Position numbers and translations under genes: made by a program
Notes under the pieces: generated by a model
What the model was told of the DNA's origin: nothing
The model's database searches: none
What the model saw: the letters and a program-made list of their open reading frames with translations, nothing else
Assembly (NCBI GenBank): GCA_910585855.1
Contig: CAJUGZ010000018.1
Coordinates: 1 to 28,912 of the forward strand
From: an uncultured Lachnospiraceae bacterium
Lineage (GTDB): Bacteria > Bacillota_A > Clostridia > Lachnospirales > Lachnospiraceae
Reading direction: 5' to 3'
Length of the DNA stretch: 28,912 nt
In this document: positions 1-9,700 of the stretch, in pieces
Numbering within the stretch: the stretch's first letter is position 1
How the letters are laid out: each line of letters opens with the position of its first letter

Positions 1-125
1 TTTTGCATACCCTGCATAGAAGCAGGATATGCAAAAAATTCTAGGTGTTTCCACAAAAGCCCAAGACTTTCTAACCATTCTCCGAAGTCGCTGGTAAAGG
101 ATAGGAGCAAACCGCCTCTCGCTGT
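1..125 (+). repeat. Right half of family B foldback element (cut by window edge)
   Basis: This stretch aligns by eye with 25197-25316, the right part of the complete family B element. Shared blocks are a TTTTGCATA...TATGCAAAA hairpin (1-36), the AAAAAATTCTA tract, the AAGAC-TTTCTAAC block and TCCGAAGTC. The outermost segment (about 91-120) differs completely from the corresponding arm at 25289-25316, so if this copy also closes on itself its partner arm lies outside the window to the left with a different sequence. Strand is arbitrary. The right boundary is approximate. Confidence 0.6.
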
Positions 126-127
126 TG

Positions 128-153
128 GTTCTTTTTTTTGTTCTTTTTTTGTT
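128..153. repeat. Tandem GTTC-T(n) tract
   Basis: Two successive units of GTTC followed by seven or eight T (128-139, 140-150) and a third GTTC at 151. It lies between the family B half-element and the 3' end of the small unknown gene. On the minus strand it is an A-rich tract, so it is not a U-tract terminator for the leftward gene. No function is assigned. Confidence 0.5.
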
Positions 154-180
154 CTGGAGTCAAGAAACAGCCCCAACAAT

Positions 181-471
181 TCAAAATCCTTGTATTTCAA
201 AATCTACACAATCAAAATATTCTATTTTCTCCCAATCCCTTTTTAAAATAATTCCATCAACTTGCTCAGCCACATATAATTCATCTAAAGATAAAAAATC
301 ATATTCTCCGCTCCCATCTTTATAGCCGCATCTTTGAAAAGAGCAATGGTCATCATAAATAATAATCATATACTCCCTATGGTTCATATATAGTGTCAAT
401 TCTGCTTCACACCCATTTTCTATGCTCTTTTGCAATAAATCTTTTATTGTTTGAAAATCATATGTAACCAT
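181..471 (-). CDS. Hypothetical protein, 96 aa
   Basis: A soluble 96-residue acidic protein that I cannot place in a functional family. It has no membrane segment and no signal peptide. It reads as a small alpha/beta fold: an N-terminal helix (about residues 5-20), a beta stretch around TLYMNHREYMIIIYDD, then a C-terminal half rich in acidic and aromatic residues (LSLDELYVAEQVDGIILKRD). It starts at ATG with an AGAGGG-like ribosome binding site a few bases upstream. It follows the YdbC-like gene by 42 nt on the same strand, so the two are probably co-transcribed. Small acidic proteins of this look are sometimes immunity proteins, but nothing here proves that and no toxin gene is visible in the window. 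Confidence 0.7.
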   Translation of the reverse strand: MVTYDFQTIKDLLQKSIENGCEAELTLYMNHREYMIIIYDDHCSFQRCGYKDGSGEYDFLSLDELYVAEQVDGIILKRDWEKIEYFDCVDFEIQGF

Positions 472-513
472 TTGCCCTCTTATTCCCTTTCACTTTCATT
501 GCTGTCCATATCA

Positions 514-732
514 TTAAAATATATCAATTTCACTTAATAGTTCTTTTAATATAAGTATTTGTTTCGGCGTAATCATAATTCCTTTACCATATCTTGTATG
601 ATCCTGATTCCATGTTCTTATATCATAAACAGGCTCTCTATTATTCCACGAAATAAAATTTAATTCCTTTACCCAACCATTATTTGACTTAGACAAATTG
701 CCTATATGCCTATAAATAACATAGTTTTTCAA
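514..732 (-). CDS. ydbC: YdbC/PC4-like single-stranded nucleic-acid-binding protein
   Basis: The segment GWVKELNFISWNNREPVYDI followed by R-TWNQDH-RYGKGI is the signature of the YdbC family, bacterial relatives of the eukaryotic coactivator PC4 that bind single-stranded DNA or RNA as dimers. The usual family length (about 70-80 aa) is matched if translation starts at TTG 732-730, which has an AGGAGG ribosome binding site 10 nt upstream. An in-frame ATG at 792 would add 20 hydrophobic and basic residues not expected in the family and would overlap the preceding gene fragment by 20 nt, so I prefer the TTG. It lies downstream of the broken AlbA_2 gene and upstream of the 96-aa unknown. The role in the cell is not well defined for the family; a nucleic-acid-binding function is inferred from the motif. 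Confidence 0.82.
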   Translation of the reverse strand: MKNYVIYRHIGNLSKSNNGWVKELNFISWNNREPVYDIRTWNQDHTRYGKGIMITPKQILILKELLSEIDIF

Positions 733-772
733 ATATAAATAACCTCCTCTCAATCCAGTGAATAATATATTT

Positions 773-1273
773 TTAAAAAACATTTTTATCATCTTCTGGC
801 AAATTCATAGAGATACGATAAACTATATTGTTAGTACTTCCCTCTACCACTATATATCTTGTACCTATAAGCATTTTAAAATATCTTCGCACTGTCGCAG
901 CAGACTTGCCCGTAACTACTTCGGCTTCTTTAGGAGTAATTTTTCCATGTTCTTCCATAAAGTTAATAATTGTACTTACTTTATTATAATCTTTTTGTGC
1001 CAAAACTTCGCTCAAACTTCGCTCATTTTTTTGAGCGAAGTTTTTATGCTCGGTTTCAAACTTTTCATGAATTCTTATTGTAATAATCATATAAGTTCTA
1101 TCCGCATCTGTTTCAAACTCCGGCAATGGTGAACCATTTCTTTTCAGTTCACGTAAAATTTTTGATATACCCGTTGATTTCTTCTCAGACAAATCAATTT
1201 CCTTGAAAAATTCTCCAATCTTGGGATTCCTATATCTTCTTGCCCAGACTTTCCCTGCCGCAAACCTTTCCAT
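773..1273 (-). pseudogene. C-terminal fragment of AlbA_2/ATP-binding DNA-binding protein
   Basis: The fragment begins MERFAAGKVWARRYRNPKIG and continues EFFKEIDLSEKKSTGISKI, matching the C-terminal part of the HATPase_c_4 region of AlbA_2 (Schlafen-like) transcriptional regulators. A winged-helix segment follows (ITPKEAEVVTGKSAATVRRY). The N-terminal AlbA_2 half is encoded just upstream at 1275-1955 in another frame. Family members are one chain in which roughly 165 residues link these two blocks. Here the linking segment, holding most of the ATPase domain, is absent and the two pieces abut with a stop and a frame change. I read this as an internal deletion of one ancestral gene. The ATG at 1273 sits only 1 nt past the upstream stop, so a translationally coupled fragment could still be made. 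Codon use and reading frame are otherwise intact, which suggests a recent event. Confidence 0.72.
1003..1043. repeat. 11-bp tandem duplication plus 12-bp inverted repeat
   Basis: AAACTTCGCTC occurs twice head to tail (1003-1013, 1014-1024). The second copy forms a perfect 12-bp inverted repeat with 1032-1043 around six T. It lies inside the C-terminal AlbA_2 fragment, at the linker before the winged helix. On the + strand the hairpin is followed by a few T, but no + strand gene ends here. Confidence 0.7.
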
Positions 1274-1274
1274 A

Positions 1275-1955
1275 TCAATATATTGTTATTCCCTCGTCTT
1301 TTTCCTCCGCCACTTCCTCGGATACCAATAAGTCCTCCAAAGAACGTACATTAAGTTCTTCTATCAAAGAGCTGTTACTTTCCCTAATAAAATCCTCAAG
1401 ATATCCCCTGCGTATATGTTCCATAGAAGCCCGACTATTTATACGGTCAACAAATGGTATGGAAGTAAATTTTTCAAAAAGTTCCGCTATTTCGCTCTGC
1501 TTAGCTTCTACTGTAAGTGATGCCGGACGAATCCAATATTTCATTGTACGGTTCTGTTCTTTCCCCGCTTCCTTTTTAGAATAAACATCCACAGGAGCCT
1601 GATATGGTCCTGCATCACCTGCTGCACATTTTAGATACACCAAGTTTATCCCTTGATATTCCACAATTTCAATCTTTGGAATATAACGAGGTTCAATTTT
1701 ATTGCAGTATTGAAATGTTTTCAGTTGAATATCATCAAGCAATTCATCTGGTACACCTATAGGCGGCAGAATAAGAAGTCCATTTTCTGTTTTTACACCA
1801 ATCACAAGATATCCACCGTCCACCCCGGCAATGTCGTTTGCATAACCACATATTGTATGTACAATTTCTGAGGGATTAAAGCCCTCTTTGTATTCTATAC
1901 GATTTCGTTCTACTTTGTGTCCTTCTAACAGTGTTTCTATTTTTATTGGAATCAT
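1275..1955 (-). pseudogene. N-terminal AlbA_2 fragment of the same broken gene
   Basis: The N-terminal half carries the AlbA_2 (Schlafen AlbA) domain: RIEYKEGFNPSEIVHTICGY followed by ANDIAGVDGGYLVIGVK, then the PYQAPVDVYSKK and KYWIRPASLT segments. These proteins are predicted regulators in which an AlbA_2 domain precedes a degenerate GHKL-type ATPase and a winged helix. Translation most likely starts at ATG 1955, where family members begin MIPIKIE and a GGAG ribosome binding site lies 8 nt upstream; the frame is open further upstream to 2030 without a convincing site. It ends at a stop (1275-1277) just where the full-length family continues into the ATPase region, and the remaining C-terminal part follows 1 nt later in another frame. 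With the middle missing it is unlikely to work as the full protein does, although the AlbA_2 domain alone could be stable. Confidence 0.72.
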
Positions 1956-2056
1956 ATAATCATCTCCATTGTCGATATGTATACTCGTGTTTTCACAACA
2001 TTTATTGAATTCTTTGCCAATCTGCCCCAATCTCCTTTCAAATGTCCTCCAAATAT

Positions 2057-2620
2057 TTACCCCATCCTTCGAACCTTATCCACCAACTTTCGATAAATCC
2101 TCTCTACCATCCATTTCTCTTCACAAGCTGCCAAAGCCTCCTCTATCTCAAACCATTGAACCCCGCTGTTCTCATCCGGCTTTACAACCAACTCCTCTTC
2201 CTCATAAGCCTCTGCCAAATAAGTTACATTCAAATGCAAATGTGAAGGTACATATACTCCACGTTTTTCATGCCCATCCACCGTAAGACTTTCCAAAGAA
2301 AAAATCTTATCCGAAACCAACCAAGCATCCTTCACCCCAGTTTCTTCAAAAAGTTCCCGTAAAGCTACTGCTGCCAAATCCTCTTCTCCATCCGCATGTC
2401 CCCCAATCCAAGACCAAGAGTGATAAATATTATGATAAACCATAAGCACTTTTGTCCGTCCCGAATTCATAACCCATACAGAAGCCGAAAAATGAGCTGT
2501 CCTATTCATCCTCTCCAAATAATCCTTATTCTGCTCCATAAAACGAAGCATCATCTCTTTATCCTGTTCCTCCTGCTCATTGTATGGCAAATAATCCCTA
2601 ATCTCCTGATATAATCCCAT
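2057..2620 (-). CDS. Nudix hydrolase
   Basis: The complete Nudix box GX5EX7REUXEEXGU is present (second G of GGHADGEED through LRELFEETGV, about residues 74-96), with the catalytic REXXEE glutamates intact. Nudix enzymes hydrolyse nucleoside diphosphates linked to another moiety; the substrate cannot be read from this sequence. The 187-aa length and the segment before the box (MVYHNIYHSWSWIGGHADG) resemble Firmicute Nudix proteins annotated only to family level. I chose ATG 2620 because a GGAGG site lies 5 nt upstream of it; ATG 2632 would have no site. The gene follows a family A foldback element and precedes the AlbA_2 fragments. No membrane segment or signal peptide is visible. Confidence 0.9.
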   Translation of the reverse strand: MGLYQEIRDYLPYNEQEEQDKEMMLRFMEQNKDYLERMNRTAHFSASVWVMNSGRTKVLMVYHNIYHSWSWIGGHADGEEDLAAVALRELFEETGVKDAWLVSDKIFSLESLTVDGHEKRGVYVPSHLHLNVTYLAEAYEEEELVVKPDENSGVQWFEIEEALAACEEKWMVERIYRKLVDKVRRMG

Positions 2621-2704
2621 CTCATCCTCCATCTAAAATCACAAATATTCTTAACACAATTAATAAACTCTTACAACAATATCATTTTACGGTTGGTAGT
2701 CACA

Positions 2705-2845
2705 GCTGAACTAGGAAGGAAGGTCTATGCAGGGTCATTATTTCCCGTCGGCACTTAGACGCTGTATTTTAGCGTCTTATGTGTCCGCTACGAGGAAATG
2801 CTAAGCGAAAGCGGACTCGGAATAGACCTTCCTTCCTAGTTTAGC
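2705..2845 (+). repeat. Family A foldback element, copy 1 (short form, 141 bp)
   Basis: The 24-nt arm at 2705-2728 pairs along its whole length with 2822-2845, with one G.U wobble at column 4 when read on the + strand. Nested inside are GGGTC/GACTC, (T)ATTTCC/GGAAAT(G), CGGCAC/GTGTCCG and GACGCT/AGCGTC helices and an AGC-GAAA-GC segment that could form a GNRA tetraloop. Conserved flanks are GGTAGTCAC before and GTCCCCC after the arms. It lies between the rpoC terminator and the Nudix gene, with its inferred RNA strand opposite to both. Confidence 0.85.
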
Positions 2846-2877
2846 GTCCCCCTGAGTTTAACATCCCCTCCCGATAC

Positions 2878-2922
2878 AAAAAATGCCCCTTACAAGACAT
2901 CCCCATGCCCAGTAAGAAGCAT
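2878..2922 (-). terminator. Rho-independent terminator after rpoC
   Basis: On the minus strand ATGCTTCTTAC (2922-2912) pairs with GTAAGGGGCAT (2893-2883): 11 bp including two U.G wobbles, loop of 18 nt, then a run of six T. It begins 11 nt after the rpoC stop codon and ends the rpoBC transcript. Confidence 0.85.
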
Positions 2923-2933
2923 CCTAATCCTTT

Positions 2934-5900
2934 TTAAACTTCGGTCATCTCCTCCTCTAAAGCATCCTCCTCACTCTCCCGAAGCATTTCCTGTGTCATA
3001 TTATTGATATCAGGCATATCAAAATCCTCATCCACCTCAAACTCATCCCCAAATTTATTTACATCTGTATTTAACCGAACATTTCGATACCGCTTTACTC
3101 CCGTACCTGCCGGAATCAATTTTCCAATCAGCACATTTTCCTTAATCCCAATCAAAGGATCTACCTTTCCATTAATCGCCGCCTCTGTCAGTACCTTTGT
3201 TGTTTCCTGGAAAGATGCTGCCGATAAAAATGAATTGGTAGCTAACGATGCCTTTGTAATACCAAGCATAATCTGCTTTCCTTCTATCGGTTGTTTTCCT
3301 TCTGCCAATAACCGTTCGTTTTCTTCATTAAAATCCAGTACATCCATTGAAGTTCCCGGCAAAAAGTCACTGTCCCCGCTTTCTTCCACCCGAATCTTCT
3401 TTAACATCTGACGTACAATAATTTCAATATGCTTATCATTGATATCCACACCCTGCAGACGATATACCTTCTGTACCTCTCGGATCATATAGTCCTGCAC
3501 AGCCCGAACACCCTTAATCTTTAAAATATCATGAGGATTTACACTACCTTCTGTCAGCTCATCCCCAGCCTCTAACATTGCACCGTCCTGAATTTTAATT
3601 CTAGAACCATAAGGAATCAAATAAGCCTTTGTATTTCCTGCATCATCTGTTATAATAATTTCCCGCTTCTTTTTTGTATCTTTAAAAGTAGCAATTCCGC
3701 CAAATTCCGCAATAATAGCAAGCCCCTTTGGTTTTCTTGCTTCAAACAGCTCTTCTACACGAGGAAGACCCTGTGTAATATCATCTCCTGCCACACCACC
3801 TGTATGGAATGTTCTCATCGTAAGCTGTGTTCCCGGTTCTCCAATCGACTGTGCCGCAATAATTCCAACTGCCTCTCCAACCTGTACTGGCTGACCTGTT
3901 GCCATATTTGCTCCATAACACTTTGAGCAAATCCCAAGATGTGATTTACAAGACAATGCCGTACGAATTCGAACCGATTCCCTTCCGGTTGCAATAATCC
4001 GGGCTGCCCGTTTCGGTGTAATCATATGATTTGCCTTTACAATCCGCTCCCCTGTTTCTGGATCAAAAATATCCTCACAGCTAAACCGGCCCGTAATACG
4101 ATCCTGAAGACTTTCTATTGTTTCCCGTCCTTCCATAAACGCCTTTACTACCATTCCCGGAATCTCTTCTTTTCCTTCACAGCAGTCAATATCCCGGATA
4201 ATCAAATCCTGCGATACATCTACCAGACGTCTTGTCAAATAACCAGAATCCGCTGTACGCAGCGCAGTGTCCGAAAGCCCCTTTCTAGCACCATGTGCAG
4301 AAATAAAATACTCCAATACATCCAATCCTTCTCGGAAATTTGACTTAATCGGAAGTTCAATCGTCCGCCCAGTTGTATCTGCCATCAGACCACGCATACC
4401 TGCCAACTGCTTAATCTGCTTATCCGAACCACGAGCACCGGAATCTGCCATCATAAAAATATTGTTATATTTATCCAATCCGGTAAGCAATGCCTCTGTA
4501 ATGGCATCATCCGCTGCCTTCCAAGTTTCTACTACCTGCTTATAGCGCTCTTCTTCTGTTGTAAAACCACGGCGAAAATCTCTGGAAATCTTTTCAATCG
4601 TCTTTTCTGCATTGGCAAGGATTTCTTTCTTCTGCGGCGGCACTGTCATATCGGAAATCGATACCGTCATCGCTGCCTGTGTAGAATACTTATATCCCAT
4701 TGCCTTAATATCATCTAACACCTCTGCCGTTCTGGTTGCGCCATGGGTATTGATAACTTTTTCCAAAATCTTTTTTAATTGTTTCTTTCCTACATGGAAA
4801 TCCACTTCTAATTTTAAATCATTTTCTGGATTTGTCCGATCCACAAATCCCAAATCCTGAGGAAGAATCTCGTTAAAAATCAGACGACCTGCCGTTGCCT
4901 CAATCGTCCCTGATTTTACTTCCTGACCGATTTTTTTGGTAATGCGAACCGAAATCTTTGAATGAAGAGTAATAATTCCATTTTCGTAAGCCAAAATCGC
5001 TTCATTGACATTCTTAAAAAATTTCCCTTCTCCCTTTGAGCCCGGTCTTTCCTGTGTCAAATAATAAATTCCAAGCACCATATCCTGTGAAGGAACTGCT
5101 ACTGGTCCTCCGTCAGATGGCTTTAACAAATTATTTGGAGAAAGCAGAAGGAATCGGCACTCTGCCTGTGCTTCTACTGATAAAGGCAGATGCACTGCCA
5201 TCTGGTCACCGTCAAAGTCAGCATTAAATGCCGTACATACCAAAGGATGCAGCTTAATTGCTTTTCCTTCTACCAGTACCGGCTCAAACGCCTGAATCCC
5301 CAAACGATGCAAAGTAGGTGCACGATTTAACATAACTGGATGTTCCCGAATCACATCTTCCAATACATCCCAAACTTCACTCTGCAGCCGTTCTACCATC
5401 TTTTTGGCACTTTTAATATTGTGCGCCGTACCATTAGAAGCCAATTCCTTCATAACAAACGGCTTAAACAATTCAATCGCCATTTCTTTTGGAAGCCCGC
5501 ACTGATAAATCTTTAATTCCGGTCCAACTACAATAACAGAACGCCCGGAATAATCGACACGTTTTCCCAACAGGTTCTGACGGAATCGTCCCTGTTTTCC
5601 TTTTAACATATCCGATAAAGATTTTAATGCACGATTTCCCGGTCCGGTTACTGGTCTGCCTCTTCTTCCATTATCAATCAATGCATCCACTGCCTCCTGC
5701 AGCATCCGCTTTTCATTGCGTACAATAATTTCTGGTGCGCCCAGCTCTAAAAGTCTTGCCAGACGATTGTTCCGATTAATAATTCTTCTATATAAATCAT
5801 TTAAATCCGAAGTAGCAAAACGTCCGCCGTCAAGCTGTACCATTGGGCGAATATCCGGCGGAATTACAGGAATTACTGTAAGAATCATCCATTCTGGACG

Positions 5901-6647
5901 ATTGCCGGAAGCACGAAATGCTTCTACCACTTCCAATCGTTTTATAATCTTTGCTCTTTTTTGTCCGCTTGCATCTTTTAATGCATTCTTTAACTCTGCA
6001 GAGTCTTTCTCTAAATCAATCGCTTCCAATAATTCCTGAATTGCCTCTGCACCCATTCCTACACGAAAGCTGCCAGATCCCCACTGCTCAACTTTCTCCC
6101 GATATTCCTTTTCGGAAAGCACCTGCTTATAAGATAAATCCGTAATTCCTTTATCCAATACAATATAAGAAGCAAAGTATAATACCTTTTCTAACGTCCT
6201 TGGAGAAATATCCAAAATCAATCCCATACGGCTAGGAATCCCTTTAAAATACCAGATATGAGAAACAGGAGCTGCCAATTCAATCCGTCCCATTCGTTCA
6301 CGGCGTACACTTGCCTTTGTTACCTCTACACCGCAGCGGTCACAAATTACACCTTTATATCGAATCTTTTTATATTTTCCACAATGACATTCCCAGTCTT
6401 TACTCGGTCCAAAGATTTTTTCACAGAAAAGACCATCTCTCTCTGGTTTCAATGTTCGATAATTAATGGTTTCCGGCTTTAATACAATGCCTTCCTCCCA
6501 CCATTTTTTCCAAACATCACTATTTTTATCTTCAGGTTCCGGCATCCGATGAGACCATAACCTGATTTTCTCAGGTGAGGCTAACGAAATCTTAATCTTA
6601 TCAAAATTAATTGGCTCATAGCTCTCATTTGCTACTGTTTCCGGCAT
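2934..6647 (-). CDS. rpoC: RNA polymerase subunit beta'
   Basis: This is the 1237-aa beta' subunit, which with beta forms the active-site cleft of bacterial RNA polymerase. The N-terminal zinc-binding cysteines (C87, C89, C102, C105) are present, the catalytic loop NADFDGDQMAVH that holds the active-site magnesium is intact, and the second zinc site is visible as LSCKSHLGICSKCYG. The trigger-loop and bridge-helix region (GARGSDKQIKQLAGMRGLMA) is also normal. Translation starts at ATG 6647 with an AGGGAG site 9-10 nt upstream. It follows rpoB by 68 nt and ends in a strong terminator. Length is normal for Clostridia, and nothing suggests damage. The usual downstream ribosomal genes (rpsL, rpsG, fusA) are missing; a repeat and a Nudix gene follow instead. 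Confidence 0.99.
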   Translation of the reverse strand: MPETVANESYEPINFDKIKISLASPEKIRLWSHRMPEPEDKNSDVWKKWWEEGIVLKPETINYRTLKPERDGLFCEKIFGPSKDWECHCGKYKKIRYKGVICDRCGVEVTKASVRRERMGRIELAAPVSHIWYFKGIPSRMGLILDISPRTLEKVLYFASYIVLDKGITDLSYKQVLSEKEYREKVEQWGSGSFRVGMGAEAIQELLEAIDLEKDSAELKNALKDASGQKRAKIIKRLEVVEAFRASGNRPEWMILTVIPVIPPDIRPMVQLDGGRFATSDLNDLYRRIINRNNRLARLLELGAPEIIVRNEKRMLQEAVDALIDNGRRGRPVTGPGNRALKSLSDMLKGKQGRFRQNLLGKRVDYSGRSVIVVGPELKIYQCGLPKEMAIELFKPFVMKELASNGTAHNIKSAKKMVERLQSEVWDVLEDVIREHPVMLNRAPTLHRLGIQAFEPVLVEGKAIKLHPLVCTAFNADFDGDQMAVHLPLSVEAQAECRFLLLSPNNLLKPSDGGPVAVPSQDMVLGIYYLTQERPGSKGEGKFFKNVNEAILAYENGIITLHSKISVRITKKIGQEVKSGTIEATAGRLIFNEILPQDLGFVDRTNPENDLKLEVDFHVGKKQLKKILEKVINTHGATRTAEVLDDIKAMGYKYSTQAAMTVSISDMTVPPQKKEILANAEKTIEKISRDFRRGFTTEEERYKQVVETWKAADDAITEALLTGLDKYNNIFMMADSGARGSDKQIKQLAGMRGLMADTTGRTIELPIKSNFREGLDVLEYFISAHGARKGLSDTALRTADSGYLTRRLVDVSQDLIIRDIDCCEGKEEIPGMVVKAFMEGRETIESLQDRITGRFSCEDIFDPETGERIVKANHMITPKRAARIIATGRESVRIRTALSCKSHLGICSKCYGANMATGQPVQVGEAVGIIAAQSIGEPGTQLTMRTFHTGGVAGDDITQGLPRVEELFEARKPKGLAIIAEFGGIATFKDTKKKREIIITDDAGNTKAYLIPYGSRIKIQDGAMLEAGDELTEGSVNPHDILKIKGVRAVQDYMIREVQKVYRLQGVDINDKHIEIIVRQMLKKIRVEESGDSDFLPGTSMDVLDFNEENERLLAEGKQPIEGKQIMLGITKASLATNSFLSAASFQETTKVLTEAAINGKVDPLIGIKENVLIGKLIPAGTGVKRYRNVRLNTDVNKFGDEFEVDEDFDMPDINNMTQEMLRESEEDALEEEMTEV

Positions 6648-6715
6648 TGAATGACACTCCCTTCTATCGTTTACGATTATAGGATTACCTGCCCGGGCAG
6701 GCAGTCTTTTATTTA

Positions 6716-9700
6716 CTATTCTTCGTCAGGATCAAAATCATCTTCCCCTAAACCAAAATCATCTTCCTCTTCAAAGTCATCTTCCTCTTCAAAATCATCT
6801 TCATAGTCATACTTATCTGATTTTTCTTCTACATTAACAAACTCATCCCCTGAAAGTTCCTGTTCCTGATAGCCATGAGAACCAAGGTTTTTCTCTTCAT
6901 GGTCACGATAATTTCTATCACCTTCAATCACAGAACGAATATCTGCATCCGTATATTCCGTACTTTCTGCAATCTTTACTTCATTGTCCTGCTCGTCTAA
7001 TACTCTGACATCCAATGCAAGAGACTGCAGTTCTTTTAATAATACCTTGAAAGATTCAGGAATACTCGGTTCAGGAATATTTTCCCCCTTTATAATTGCT
7101 TCATAAGTCTTAACACGTCCTACTACATCATCCGACTTTACGGTTAAAATCTCCTGTAATGTATAAGACGCACCATATGCCTCCAAAGCCCAAACTTCCA
7201 TTTCTCCAAAACGCTGTCCGCCAAACTGTGCCTTTCCGCCTAATGGCTGCTGTGTGACCAAAGAGTAAGGTCCTGTAGAACGTGCATGAATCTTATCGTC
7301 TACCAAATGATGCAGTTTCAGATAATGCATATGCCCGATCGTTACCCGGCTGTCAAAATATTCACCCGTTCTTCCGTCCCGCAGTCTTACTTTTCCGTCT
7401 CTGGAAATCGGCACACCTTTCCATACCTTTCTGTGTTCCAAATGACTGCCCAAATATTCCATTACTTCTGGAAGCAGTTCTTCCTCATGCTTTTCCTTAA
7501 ATTCTTCCCATTCCAGATTCACATAATCATTTGCCAAATCCAGCGTATCCATAATATCATATTCATTCGCACCATCAAATACCGGCGTTGCAATATTAAA
7601 GCCCAATGCTTTTGCCGCAAGGCTTAAATGAATCTCCAAAACCTGCCCGATATTCATACGGGAAGGCACGCCCAAAGGATTTAATACAATATCCAACGGA
7701 CGCCCGTTCGGCAAAAACGGCATATCTTCCACCGGAAGTACACGGGAAACCACACCCTTATTTCCATGGCGTCCCGCCATTTTATCTCCTACGGAAATCT
7801 TTCTCTTCTGTGCAATATAAATTCGAACGGTCTGATTGACACCCGGCGGCAGTTCATCGCCGTTTTCTCTTGTAAATACTTTTGCATCTACAATAATTCC
7901 ATACTCTCCATGCGGCACTTTTAATGAAGTATCCCGCACTTCTCTTGCCTTTTCTCCAAAAATCGCCCGCAGCAGCCTCTCTTCTGCTGTCAGTTCGGTT
8001 TCTCCTTTCGGTGTTACTTTTCCCACCAAAATATCACCGGCACGTACCTCTGCACCGATTCGAATAATTCCTCTCTCGTCCAAATCTTTTAATGCATCAT
8101 CCCCGACTCCCGGAACATCTCTTGTAATCTCTTCCGGTCCTAACTTAGTATCCCGGGACTCCGCCTCATATTCCTCAATATGAATTGATGTATACACATC
8201 GTCCATTACTAATCGTTCGCTTAATAATACAGCATCCTCATAGTTATAACCTTCCCATGTCATAAATCCAATCAAAGGATTTTTGCCCAGTGCAATTTCT
8301 CCGTTGGAGGTAGAAGCACCGTCTGCAATTACCTGTCCCTGATTGACATGTTCTCCTTTTAATACAATCGGTTTTTGATTATAACAATTCGACTGATTAC
8401 TTCTTGCATATTTAATCAAGCGATAGGTTTCCTTCGTTCCGTCTTCATCATAGCGAATCGTAATCTCTCTGGAAGTCGAACGTTCTACCACGCCTGCCTT
8501 CTTTGCAACTACACAGACTCCAGAGTCTACCGCTGCCTTTGTTTCAATTCCCGTTCCAACTACAGGAGCTTCCGTTGTCAAAAGCGGCACTGCCTGACGC
8601 TGCATATTCGATCCCATCAGCGCACGATTTGCATCGTCATTTTGAAGAAACGGAATCATAGAAGTTGCCACGGAAAATACCATCTTAGGCGAAACATCCA
8701 TCAAATCTATCTTTCTCTTTTCAAACTGAGATGTTTCTTCCCGATAACGCCCAGATACACTGTTTCTTACAAAATATCCGTTTTCATCCAATGCCTCATT
8801 TGCCTGTGCAACCACATAATTATCTTCTTCATCTGCAGTCAGATAGATTACCTCATCCGTTACCCGAGGATTTTTTGGATCGGTCTTGTCCACCTTCCGA
8901 TAAGGTGCTTCCACAAAACCATATTCGTTTACCCTTGCATAACAAGCCAATGAATTGATTAACCCAATATTCGGACCTTCTGGTGTTTCAATCGGGCACA
9001 TTCTTCCATAATGGGTATAGTGTACATCCCGCACCTCAAACCCGGCACGATCTCTGGAAAGTCCGCCCGGTCCTAATGCCGAAAGACGTCTTTTATGTGT
9101 CAGCTCTCCTAACGGATTATTCTGATCCATAAACTGAGAAAGCTGCGAACTTCCAAAAAATTCTTTTACTGCTGCCGTTACCGGCTTAATATTAATCAAA
9201 GACTGAGGAGATACCCCGTCTAAATCCTGCGTTGTCATTCGTTCCCGAACTACTCGCTCCATTCTAGAAAGCCCAATCCGATACTGGTTCTGCAGCAGTT
9301 CTCCTACTGCACGGATTCGTCTGTTTCCCAAATGGTCAATATCGTCATCCGTACCAATTCCTTCTTCTAAATGCATATTATAGTTGATAGAAGCAAAAAT
9401 ATCTTCCTTTGTAATATGCTTTGGAATCAAATCGGAAATATTTTTTTTAATTGCCTGCCGAATTGCCTCTTTATCTCCTGCATATTCTGTTAAAATTCCT
9501 TCCAATACAGGATAAAATACATCCTCTGTAATACCCAATTCTTTTGGGTTACAGTCTACATACTTTGTCAAATCCACCATCAAATTTGACAATACCTTTA
9601 CATTTCGATTCTCTGTCTGAATCCAAACCGCCTTTACAGCAGTATTTTGTATCTCAATCGCCAATTCACGTGTTACCACTGTACCAGCTTCTGCCATTAC

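Noticed and set aside
2705..2845. Family A elements as simple rho-independent terminators or MITEs
   Set aside because: There is no U-tract after the closing stem (GCGTCCCC follows), and rpoC and the lipoprotein gene have separate conventional terminators. MITE ends are normally the conserved part, whereas here the ends vary most; no target-site duplications were evident.
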